A stretch of DNA of 18,327 nucleotides, from assembly GCA_034430255.1 (NCBI GenBank), contig DAOUEU010000172.1:1-18327 (forward strand). The letters run 5' to 3'. Within the stretch, counting starts at the first letter, position 1, and every line of letters starts with the position of its first letter. Of this stretch, positions 13,494 through 18,327 are shown piece by piece. The stretch comes from DATKYK01 sp034430255. GTDB taxonomy: Bacteria > Chloroflexota > Dehalococcoidia > E44-bin15. The position numbers were made by a program, and so were the translations under genes. The notes under the pieces are model-generated. The model did not search any database, was not told where the DNA came from, and worked only from the letters and a program-made list of their open reading frames with translations.

Positions 13494-13697
13494 TCAGGTG
13501 CTGCCGCTGAACGTGCTGCAGCTATCACCCAGGCTGAACGAGCCACTGGCACCAGGACTGGAGAAGGTCGAGATGAGCCTTTGAGGATTTCCCGCCTTAC
13601 ACTTGGGACAGTTCAGCTTGGAGCCATCCTCGCCCATGGCCTGGCGAATCTCAAACCTCTCGCCGCACTGATTACACTGGTATTCGTAGAGTGGCAC
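13494..13697 (-). CDS. FmdB-family small zinc-ribbon protein (cassette copy B)
   Basis: The 67-aa protein opens MPLYEYQCNQCGERFEIRQA with second pair LNCPKCKAGNPQRL, the FmdB zinc ribbon, and ends in a Ser-rich tail with one Cys. The start is GTG with AAGGAGGTAGACT upstream. The stretch AMGEDGSKLNCPKC is nearly identical to the copy at 2924-3142. It sits 11 bp after a NifX-domain gene and 11 bp before the coiled-coil gene, deep in the operon. Confidence 0.9.
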   Translation of the reverse strand: MPLYEYQCNQCGERFEIRQAMGEDGSKLNCPKCKAGNPQRLISTFSSPGASGSFSLGDSCSTFSGST

Positions 13698-13708
13698 AGT
13701 CTACCTCC

Positions 13709-14347
13709 TTAGCTACCCTTTTCGTCCAGCTCCGCGATGCGTTGCTGGACCGCTTCCAGCTGCTGCTTAAGCATCTCGGTCTGGCCCTTGAGCATCTCCA
13801 TCTCCTGCTCGGGGCTCTGCGGCTGGGGGATTGGCTCTGCTGGAGCCATACCTATCCCCATACCCATGCCACGTCCACCACCGCCTCCCATTCCCATGCC
13901 ACGTCCACCACCGCCTCCCATTCCCATACCACGTCCACCACCGCCTCCCATTCCCATACCACGTCCACCACCGCCCATTCCGCCACCCATTCCGAAATGC
14001 GCATCTACACTGGGCGCGGATAATGCCTGAAACCTTCCCGCTTTGTAGTCCTCGATGGCCTGCCTAACAGTACCGCTAACACCGGTTATCACCTGGATCC
14101 CTGCTGCGGATAGGGTTTGGTAGGCATTGGGGCCACAATTGCCGGTGAGTACCACCTGAACACCCATATTGGCTACCATCTGACCGCTGGATATCCCCGC
14201 GCCGCCGCCGGCCATGATATTGGTATTCTCGGTGGCCTCGAACTCCATCGTATCCGTGTCGGCAGCGATAAGGTACTGGCAACGACCGAATCTCGGGTCA
14301 ACCTCGGCGTCGAGGCTAGGCCCTGTTGCTGAAACCGCAACTTTCAT
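13709..14347 (-). CDS. NifX-domain protein with Gly-Met-Arg repeats and coiled-coil tail
   Basis: The 212-aa protein has three parts. Residues 1-115 are a Di-Nase_FeMo-co domain (MKVAVSATGPSLDAEVDPRF, IMAGGGAGISSGQMVANMGV, VLTGNCGPNAYQTLSAAGIQ), the subtype that includes the orange protein of Desulfovibrio. Residues about 117-165 are a low-complexity tract built from the 10-residue unit GMGMGGGGGR repeated about four times. Residues about 170-212 (EQEMEMLKGQTEMLKQQLEA and onward) form a coiled coil. AAGGAGGGTGATTC precedes the ATG. The coiled-coil tail resembles those of the two DUF5320-like proteins just upstream, so these three may assemble together. Met in the repeat could bind soft metals such as Cu(I); this is a guess. 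Confidence 0.9.
   Translation of the reverse strand: MKVAVSATGPSLDAEVDPRFGRCQYLIAADTDTMEFEATENTNIMAGGGAGISSGQMVANMGVQVVLTGNCGPNAYQTLSAAGIQVITGVSGTVRQAIEDYKAGRFQALSAPSVDAHFGMGGGMGGGGRGMGMGGGGGRGMGMGGGGGRGMGMGGGGGRGMGMGIGMAPAEPIPQPQSPEQEMEMLKGQTEMLKQQLEAVQQRIAELDEKGS
13871..13978. repeat. 30-bp tandem repeat inside the NifX-domain gene
   Basis: Units beginning ACGTCCACCACCGCC start at 13871, 13901, 13931 and 13961 with a period of exactly 30 bp; the last is cut short. Units differ by a single G/A change at the third-last position (CCCATGCC or CCCATACC). The period equals the 10-residue GMGMGGGGGR protein unit, so the array can grow or shrink without a frame change. Confidence 0.95.
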
Positions 14348-14363
14348 GAATCACCCTCCTTTA

Positions 14364-14687
14364 TTATCCCTCTGCTTCCAGCTTGCTTATCCTGGCTTCG
14401 ATCTGCTCCAGGTTCTCACTCACCGCCTCCGCCTCATTCCTCAGGAAGTCAATCTCCTGCTCACGGGTCATCTGCGGGGCGAATGGTGTAGTCCCTGGAC
14501 TAGCCGCATAGGGCATGCCCCAGGCTGCTCCATGATAGGGGGCGTAGCCGGGTGCCACCGGTGTTCCAGCAAGGAAGTACCCGCACCTGGGGAGTCCGCC
14601 CCTACCCAGGCCAACGTAGGGCCAGGGAGGAGAGCTTCCCCTGAATCCAAAACCCCATCCCCCTCTATAACCAAAGCCGTTTGGCAT
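14364..14687 (-). CDS. DUF5320-like Gly-rich/coiled-coil protein
   Basis: The 107-aa protein begins MPNGFGYRGGWGFGFRGSSP, continues through an aromatic, Gly- and Pro-rich region (GYAPYHGAAWGMPYAASPG) and ends in a coiled coil after the conserved boundary PFAPQMTREQEIDFLRNEAE, finishing LEQIEARISKLEAEG. The same boundary (PFAPQMNREQEVDFLK) occurs in the neighbouring protein, so the two are paralogues. GAGGTGTTTT precedes the ATG. DUF5320 proteins accompany MinD-type ATPases and NifX proteins in many anaerobes; their function is not known. The two genes and the NifX gene are spaced 16-22 bp apart. Confidence 0.8.
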   Translation of the reverse strand: MPNGFGYRGGWGFGFRGSSPPWPYVGLGRGGLPRCGYFLAGTPVAPGYAPYHGAAWGMPYAASPGTTPFAPQMTREQEIDFLRNEAEAVSENLEQIEARISKLEAEG

Positions 14688-14709
14688 AAAACACCTCCTC
14701 TTTTCGAGG

Positions 14710-15036
14710 TTACTCTTCTGTGGTGAGCCCTTTTATTCTGGACTCGATCTGCTCCAGCTGCTCCCTCATAGCTTGCGCCTCTTTCTTTAAAAAGTCAACC
14801 TCCTGCTCTCGGTTCATCTGAGGAGCAAACGGCATTCCGTAGGGAGTACCGCCTCCGTAGGGCGTTGCTCCTCCATAGGGAAGGGGGCCCCGGTAAAAGG
14901 GATAGGGTACCTGCGGATAAAGTGAGCTTACTCCCCCTCTGGAGGCTGCTCCTATTCCCCAGGGGCTGCAAAAGCCTCTACCCCCTCCTGTCATTGGTCC
15001 CATGCCTCGTGGTCCTGTTCCGTCAAATCCAGGCAT
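14710..15036 (-). CDS. DUF5320 protein
   Basis: The 108-aa protein starts MPGFDGTGPRGMGPMTGGGR, the signature opening of DUF5320, followed by GFCSPWG with the only Cys, a Pro/Tyr/Gly-rich middle (YGGATPYGGGTPYGM) and a C-terminal coiled coil (REQEVDFLKKEAQAMREQLE and QIESRIKGL). An A-rich leader with AAGGAGGTAACTG gives a very strong ribosome site before the ATG. A gap of 109 bp separates it from the ferredoxin gene, the largest break in the upstream half of the series, so an internal promoter there is possible. Confidence 0.85.
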   Translation of the reverse strand: MPGFDGTGPRGMGPMTGGGRGFCSPWGIGAASRGGVSSLYPQVPYPFYRGPLPYGGATPYGGGTPYGMPFAPQMNREQEVDFLKKEAQAMREQLEQIESRIKGLTTEE

Positions 15037-15145
15037 CAGTTACCTCCTTTTTTTTATTTTTTCCCGGTATTGTCCCAATACTCATGCTTAGTCTTTGACC
15101 ATCGCCATCTTCCGCACTGTGGGTATATGGTCCATAGCTAAAAAC

Positions 15146-15658
15146 CTAGTACCAGCCCTGTTCGCTATAGGGGGTGTAGTAGGGGTGACCATACCCCTGG
15201 TAGGGGGTAGCCGTCCCGTAGTAACCGGCGTAAGGTGTGGCCATCCAGCCTCTGCCGAAGCCGAGACCCCTTCCCATACCAAAGCCTCTGCCCCGGCCAA
15301 ATCCTCTGCCGAAGCCGAAACCCCTTCCCATACCGAAGCCTCTCCCTCGACCAAGCCAGCCCATGCCGTAGCCAAAGCCTCTCCCCATGCCAGGGGCTCC
15401 GCCATACCATCCTCTCGCTAGCATGTTGTTCACCTCCCTCCCTTCTCGGTTGGTATCTGATCCTTGATACATTCCAGTAGGCTGTGGTACCCTCTCGCGA
15501 ATGGCAAATGTCGGACATACCGGCAGACACATGCCGCATTCTATGCAGCGCCGGTTATCGATCTGTGCCTTGTCACCGCGGAGGCTTATCGCCCCCTGGG
15601 GGCAAACCTCAAGGCAGGCGCCACAACCCGAGCACTTCTCCGTATCTATATAAAACAT
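15146..15658 (-). CDS. 2[4Fe-4S] ferredoxin with long Gly/Arg/Phe-rich tail
   Basis: The protein starts MFYIDTEKCSGCGACLEVCP and holds two clusters, Cys9/12/15/19 and Cys38/41/44/48 (CIECGMCLPVC), within the first 60 residues. The remaining 110 residues are low complexity: GRGFGMGRGFGFGRGFGRGR-type repeats, then Tyr-rich GYYGTATPYQGYGHPYYTPY. ATG at 15658 is preferred because it follows the DUF134 stop by 4 bp and matches ferredoxin N-termini; an upstream in-frame extension to 15886 only reads through the regulator gene out of frame. GGGAG lies about 11 bp upstream. Bacterial ferredoxins rarely have such tails. It may feed electrons to the ATPases or the flavoprotein. Confidence 0.85.
   Translation of the reverse strand: MFYIDTEKCSGCGACLEVCPQGAISLRGDKAQIDNRRCIECGMCLPVCPTFAIRERVPQPTGMYQGSDTNREGREVNNMLARGWYGGAPGMGRGFGYGMGWLGRGRGFGMGRGFGFGRGFGRGRGFGMGRGLGFGRGWMATPYAGYYGTATPYQGYGHPYYTPYSEQGWY
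15250..15357. repeat. 54-bp imperfect tandem repeat in the ferredoxin tail
   Basis: Two copies beginning CTCTGCCGAAGCCGA start at 15250 and 15304, 54 bp apart, and share the following CCCCTTCCCATACC and AAGCCTCT blocks. They encode an 18-residue unit rich in Gly, Arg, Phe and Met. Shorter repeats of the same composition flank them. Confidence 0.8.
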
Positions 15659-15662
15659 GTAT

Positions 15663-16133
15663 TTACCACTCCCGTCCTCCCCGGCGCCTTCTCCCCCTGC
15701 CCCTGAAGCCCGCGTCCGGTGCAGGGATAGGGTAAACATTGGGGCTATCGCACTGGGGACAGACCTGTGGAATTCCTGAAACCATCTTCTCGAAGGGGAC
15801 ATTCCATTCGTTGCCATCGTTGTCACATCTGAAGCGGCGCATCGCCATCTCGAAGTTACCGCCCTCGATTCTGATCGCCTTGCCATTGATTAAGGCATCC
15901 GCCACCTTGGCGCGTGCTGACTCCAGCAGTCGGTGGAAGGTGGGCCGGGAGATACGCATCCGCTGCGCGCATTCCTCCTGCTGCAAGCCTTCCAGGTCCT
16001 TTAAGCGGATGGCCTCTGCCTCTTCCACCGATAGCAGCACCTCATCCAGGATTGCCTTGGGCACCCCTGCCGGCTTGAAGTATGCAACCTGCGGTATAAA
16101 AGCAACTCGTCGCCATCTGGTCGGTCTGGGCAT
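15663..16133 (-). CDS. DUF134-family helix-turn-helix regulator with zinc-ribbon tail
   Basis: The 156-aa protein begins MPRPTRWRRVAFIPQVAYFK and has the DUF134 signature LSVEEAEAIRLKDLEGLQQE, leading into a sigma-region-4-like helix-turn-helix CAQRMRISRPTFHRLLESAR (about residues 55-74). Beyond the usual 100 residues it carries a C-terminal extension with Cys103, Cys125 and Cys128 (QVCPQCDSP) and a basic tail FRGRGRRRRGG. DUF134 proteins are DNA-binding and sit next to NifX-type genes in many anaerobes. It is the first gene of the series, 17 bp from a perfect 13-bp inverted repeat that covers the -10 box, so it is the natural candidate for autoregulation of the whole operon. The ribosome site is AGGA. 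Confidence 0.92.
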   Translation of the reverse strand: MPRPTRWRRVAFIPQVAYFKPAGVPKAILDEVLLSVEEAEAIRLKDLEGLQQEECAQRMRISRPTFHRLLESARAKVADALINGKAIRIEGGNFEMAMRRFRCDNDGNEWNVPFEKMVSGIPQVCPQCDSPNVYPIPAPDAGFRGRGRRRRGGREW

Positions 16134-16149
16134 AAAATCCTCTGCTTTG

Positions 16150-16185
16150 TATTATAGTAATGAACCTATGTCCATTACTATAATA
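16150..16185. promoter_or_regulatory. Perfect 13-bp inverted-repeat operator
   Basis: TATTATAGTAATG (16150-16162) and CATTACTATAATA (16173-16185) are exact reverse complements separated by 10 bp. The repeat spans the -10 box and expected transcription start of the operon promoter, so a bound dimer would block transcription. The inner GTAATG/CATTAC halves are the less AT-rich core. The DUF134 protein encoded next is the likeliest ligand, but an unlinked regulator could bind. Confidence 0.85.
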
Positions 16186-16208
16186 ACAAAATGCTGATAA
16201 ATTGTCAA
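16180..16208 (-). promoter_or_regulatory. Sigma70-type promoter of the DUF134-led operon
   Basis: On the minus strand TTGACA (16203-16208) is a perfect -35, and TATTAT (16180-16185) a five-of-six -10, with an ideal 17-bp spacer. This is the strongest promoter seen upstream of the long gene series and predicts a leader of about 40 bases before the DUF134 ATG. The -10 box forms the outer end of the inverted repeat at 16150-16185. Confidence 0.8.
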
Positions 16209-16271
16209 TTCCCCGTGCTATTTATAAAGAGACCGCAGAAAAAGAGGTTCGGGATACTTCCTACCGGGGGT

Positions 16272-16316
16272 CTGGGGGTGTCCCCCAGCTTTATAAAGTC
16301 CCCCAAGATTGGGGGA
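16272..16316. repeat. Double GC-rich hairpin, likely dispersed repeat
   Basis: CTGGGGG (16272-16278) pairs with CCCCCAG (16282-16288) over a 3-base loop, and TCCCCCA (16299-16305) pairs with TGGGGGA (16310-16316) over a 4-base loop. The C/G-run style around AAGATT resembles short dispersed repeats found in many intergenic regions of bacterial genomes. It lies in a gene-poor zone between the operon promoter and a CaiB/BaiF fragment. It could also act as a terminator for something on the plus strand, but no T-run follows. Confidence 0.6.
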
Positions 16317-16407
16317 TTAGGGGGTTGATTGAGAATATTTCAGCAGTCTCATAAAGATCGCCTCAAGCTAAATTGAAGCCCGATAATTTCTGATGGGTGG
16401 ATAAGAG

Positions 16408-16590
16408 ATGGAATTTGAGCTTAGGTGCCGAGCCGCTAATGACAGTGTTGCAGGGGTCCGGGCTTCAGGCAGGGGTGTGGAGGAAAGGCCTGGTCCATAT
16501 TTATTAGGACAGGACAACCAGTATGTCTACAGCGAAATTCTGGGGTTCTCCGATGATGAGATAGCCCATGTGAGGATATGGGGTTCATAA
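16408..16590 (+). pseudogene. C-terminal fragment of a CaiB/BaiF CoA-transferase
   Basis: The only plus-strand coding trace in the window. The last 36 residues, RPGPYLLGQDNQYVYSEILG then FSDDEIAHVRIWGS, match the C-terminus of family III CoA-transferases (pattern PxxLGxxNxxVYxExLGLSxxEIxxLxxxG). The first 24 residues do not look like that family. A TAA lies two codons before the ATG, and the catalytic part of the enzyme (normally about 400 aa) is absent. It is therefore a leftover after deletion or rearrangement. No ribosome site of note precedes it. Confidence 0.75.
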
Positions 16591-16785
16591 TATGCCCCAA
16601 ACGTTCCCATTTTCGTCTGTGTACCGGATTGCTCGTATTAGCTTCAGTTCGAATCCGGGTTATACCTCACCGAATGAGTTCGAGGAGTCTCTTTCTATTC
16701 CGCTGGGGACTGTGCTATCCTGCCAGATTCTCCTAACCCAACCTTCCCAATCATAGGGATTAACTCCAAGTCCGTCCGGGATAGC
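16585..16785 (-). pseudogene. Unidentified gene remnant
   Basis: A minus-strand frame bounded by TAG at 16786-16788 reads AIPDGLGVNPYDWEGWVRRI and WQDSTVPSGIERDSSNSFGEV, hits TAA, and goes on in the same frame as PGFELKLIRAIRYTDENGNV then WGIL and TGA. The composition looks protein-like, and the tail (RYTDENGNVWGIL) is a plausible C-terminus, but there is no start codon and one internal stop. I do not recognise the family. Its end overlaps the stop of the CaiB/BaiF fragment by a few bases. Confidence 0.35.
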
Positions 16786-16811
16786 CTATCAATGCGGTGG
16801 CTATATAACAG

Positions 16812-16839
16812 AGGGGCCACCAATTATCAGGCAGCCCCT
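16812..16839 (-). terminator. Hairpin downstream of the protease-cohesin-dockerin gene
   Basis: AGGGGCTGCC and GGTGGCCCCT on the minus strand can form a 10-bp stem with two G-U pairs and an 8-base loop, 21 bp after the stop of the large secreted protein. The following bases are CTGTTATAT rather than a solid T-run, so this would be a weak or non-classic terminator. Confidence 0.5.
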
Positions 16840-16859
16840 TGGCTTCTGACATCACTTGT

Positions 16860-18327
16860 TTAGGGAATATACGTTCCTCCAGAAAACTCTGTTATAGTCC
16901 CAACAAGGTACTGTGCCACCAACTGCAGGTCTGCTGCGTCAAGTGTGCCACTGTCATTTACATCGGCGGCAAGGAAGTCATCGCCAGTTAGCGTTATCGT
17001 CCCCACTAAACCCTGGGCAACTAGCTGAAAGTCTGCCGAGTCAATAGCATCATTGCCACTGCCTAGCGGGTGGACATCGCCCTCCAGTCTCACTGTCCCA
17101 ATACAGACATTGCAGTCGTTAACTGGGAATGGGTATATGAGCTGAGGATAGCCCGCCGTCCCATCATACATCGATGGCACCTCAATATCCAGGTCGCTGC
17201 ATTCTTCACCAGTGCCTACCGCATTTAATGTAACGGTGGCGAATGTGAGAGTGCCTGTTGGTCCTGGTGAACTCCCTGTGGCTGCTGACATGGTGGTAGT
17301 GCTGCCCACTGTATTCGAGTAAACGGTGCCAAGGTCTCCAGCGGCTATATTGCCTACAGTAACAACCGTCGTGTCAACGGTAAGCGTTATGGTAGCTGAA
17401 CCTATGCCCTGCGGGTCACTGGTATTTATTGTAATATCGACATCGGCGGTCTCACCAGCGGGCGCACTCGCGCAATCAATAGCTACCGAGGTACCTGGAG
17501 TAGGTGTAACTGTTGGCGAAGGAGTAGGCGTTGGAGTAGGTGATGGTGTAGGCGTAGGCGTAGGAGTAGGAGTAGGTGTTGGGGTAGGCGTGGGCGTTGG
17601 AGTTGGAGTTGGAGTTGGTGTAGGTGTAGGTGTAGGTGTACCACTCGTAATATATACCGATACCGGACCGTAAATATTGTTACCCTCATTGGACTCGCTA
17701 ACATCGTCGTCGGTGTCAACCTGAGCCCACAGGCTGTACGTACCGGCGTATTCATAGTTCACCGTTAGCACCACATCTACGCTGCCCCAAGCGGCAAGTC
17801 CGGGTCTGTCTGAATAGTCGTCACCCACATCACCAATTCCTGGTGGGGAACCAAGGTCCTCATAAATATCCACATAGAAGCTGTCAGCATATGTAGCACC
17901 CTGATTTTCGACCGTTATCGTAACATCGATATCGTTATTAGCACTACCACTGATGGGGTCTGGTGATATACCTGTGATCACCAGGTCAGGCGCTGTGGGT
18001 GTAGGTGTAGGCGTGGGCGTTGGAATGACATCGAAATCTACATCCAGCTTTTCAAAATAGAAACTATAATCCCAACTACTCTCGTAGTAGTACCACTTGC
18101 AATCGTAATTCATATTCATATCAAGCCGGAATAGTCCATTGGGGCGACCGGTGGTCGTACCCCAGCTGTTAAGGACTTCCCAGTATGGATCGGCTGGATC
18201 ATCGTCATTATAGCCAACAATCAAAACCGCATGACCAGCCACTTCGTTAGGGTATGACTCCGAATGTCCGCATGAATAATCAAAATCCCAGATTGTGCTT
18301 TCCGGTTGCGTATACCAGAAATCGTAA
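16860..18327 (-). CDS. Secreted papain-like protease with CARDB, cohesin-like and dockerin modules (partial)
   Basis: The 488 residues in view begin mid-domain. Domains in order: the C-terminal half of a C1A peptidase with the catalytic His in GHAVLIVGYNDDDPADPYWE and the catalytic Asn in VLNSWG; a PT linker; a CARDB domain (DLVITGISPDPISGSANNDI and ending SESNEGNNIYGPVSV); a PT/PS linker of about 50 residues; a cohesin-like beta-sandwich (VAIDCASAPAGETADVDITI, QGIGSATITLTVD); and a dockerin with two Ca-binding repeats (GDVHPLGSGNDAIDSADFQL and ADVNDSGTLDAADLQL). The catalytic Cys and signal peptide lie beyond the window end. Having cohesin-like and dockerin modules in one chain suggests self-assembly or anchoring at the cell surface. 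Unrelated in function to the metal-cluster operon. Confidence 0.92.
   Translation of the reverse strand, partial: YDFWYTQPESTIWDFDYSCGHSESYPNEVAGHAVLIVGYNDDDPADPYWEVLNSWGTTTGRPNGLFRLDMNMNYDCKWYYYESSWDYSFYFEKLDVDFDVIPTPTPTPTPTAPDLVITGISPDPISGSANNDIDVTITVENQGATYADSFYVDIYEDLGSPPGIGDVGDDYSDRPGLAAWGSVDVVLTVNYEYAGTYSLWAQVDTDDDVSESNEGNNIYGPVSVYITSGTPTPTPTPTPTPTPTPTPTPTPTPTPTPTPTPSPTPTPTPSPTVTPTPGTSVAIDCASAPAGETADVDITINTSDPQGIGSATITLTVDTTVVTVGNIAAGDLGTVYSNTVGSTTTMSAATGSSPGPTGTLTFATVTLNAVGTGEECSDLDIEVPSMYDGTAGYPQLIYPFPVNDCNVCIGTVRLEGDVHPLGSGNDAIDSADFQLVAQGLVGTITLTGDDFLAADVNDSGTLDAADLQLVAQYLVGTITEFSGGTYIP
17497..17640. repeat. Hexanucleotide microsatellite coding for (PT)n linker
   Basis: A run of GTAGGN/GTTGGN hexamers encodes Pro-Thr (and a few Pro-Ser) pairs between the CARDB and cohesin-like domains. 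Third positions vary (CCT, CCA, CCG; ACC, ACA, ACT), so the array is old or under coding constraint rather than freshly expanded. A shorter array of the same kind lies at about 17995-18025. Confidence 0.9.

Noticed and set aside
13871..13978. 30-bp direct repeats as a CRISPR array
   Set aside because: The repeats are contiguous with no spacers and encode Gly-Met-Arg units in frame with the NifX-domain gene.
13737..14030. Plus-strand Pro-rich reading frames opposite the NifX gene
   Set aside because: They are the antisense of the GGGGRGMGM repeats; no ribosome site or family motif supports them.
15663..15886. N-terminal extension of the ferredoxin gene to 15886
   Set aside because: The extra 76 residues overlap the DUF134 coding region in another frame, are low in family-like sequence, and the ATG at 15658 matches normal ferredoxin starts.
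16408..16590. The plus-strand 60-aa frame as a complete small gene
   Set aside because: Its last 36 residues are the C-terminus of the much larger CaiB/BaiF enzymes, and a stop precedes the ATG directly.
17326..17673. Plus-strand Gly/Val repeat reading frame
   Set aside because: It is the complement of the Pro-Thr linker of the secreted protease.

Overview
The window looks like part of the chromosome of an anaerobic bacterium. Almost every gene is on the minus strand. It is dense in [4Fe-4S] proteins, Fe-S scaffold proteins, thiol redox proteins and flavoprotein reductases, and TTG or GTG starts are common. The two papain/cohesin/dockerin features, the HHWLID-type zinc-ribbon remnant and the overall gene set remind me of Dehalococcoidia (Chloroflexota). 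That placement is an inference from gene content only. No rRNA, tRNA, CRISPR array, transposase or phage gene was seen.

Layout, in minus-strand transcription order from high to low coordinates. (1) 16860-18327: a secreted papain-like protease with CARDB, cohesin-like and dockerin modules, running off the window end, followed by a hairpin. (2) 16190-16800: a debris zone with a CaiB/BaiF C-terminal fragment, another gene remnant and a GC-rich double hairpin. (3) 16133 down to about 6571: a long, mostly tightly packed gene series. It starts at a near-consensus promoter (TTGACA-17-TATTAT) whose -10 box lies in a perfect 13-bp inverted repeat. The series encodes a DUF134 regulator, a ferredoxin with a Gly-rich tail, two DUF5320-like proteins, a NifX-domain protein with Gly-Met-Arg repeats, an FmdB-type zinc ribbon, a small coiled-coil protein, a ferredoxin remnant, a thioredoxin-reductase-like flavoprotein lacking its CxxC, a Gly-rich zinc-ribbon protein, two MinD/Mrp-type ATPases with inserted ferredoxin domains flanking a 93-aa protein, a COG1237-type metallo-beta-lactamase-fold hydrolase, two more NifX-domain proteins, another FmdB protein, an IscU/NifU-type scaffold and a J-domain protein. 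(4) 5343-6406: a NapH-like membrane Fe-S protein and a Fur-family regulator with its own consensus promoter and a PerR-box-like operator. (5) 1-5136: thioredoxin-fold proteins, a DUF59 protein, a second FmdB/coiled-coil/ferredoxin/flavoprotein cassette (here with a CoA-disulfide-reductase-like enzyme) and two SAM methyltransferases, the last cut by the window start.

Together the ATPase pair, NifX-domain proteins, scaffold, DUF59 protein, J-protein and zinc ribbons look like a metallocluster assembly or carrier system. It resembles the orange-protein (ORP) loci of sulfate reducers, where paired MinD-like ATPases with ferredoxin insertions accompany a NifX-fold protein that holds a Mo-Cu cluster. 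The cluster type here cannot be read from sequence.

The second theme is duplication with decay. The cassette FmdB / coiled-coil / ferredoxin / flavoprotein occurs twice (13697-12099 mostly intact, 3142-1159 with broken middle genes). An MBL/FmdB pair also occurs twice with reciprocal damage: one copy keeps the hydrolase, the other keeps the zinc ribbon. Several small genes have lost start codons or reading frame, two of them through an apparent ATG-to-ATA change.
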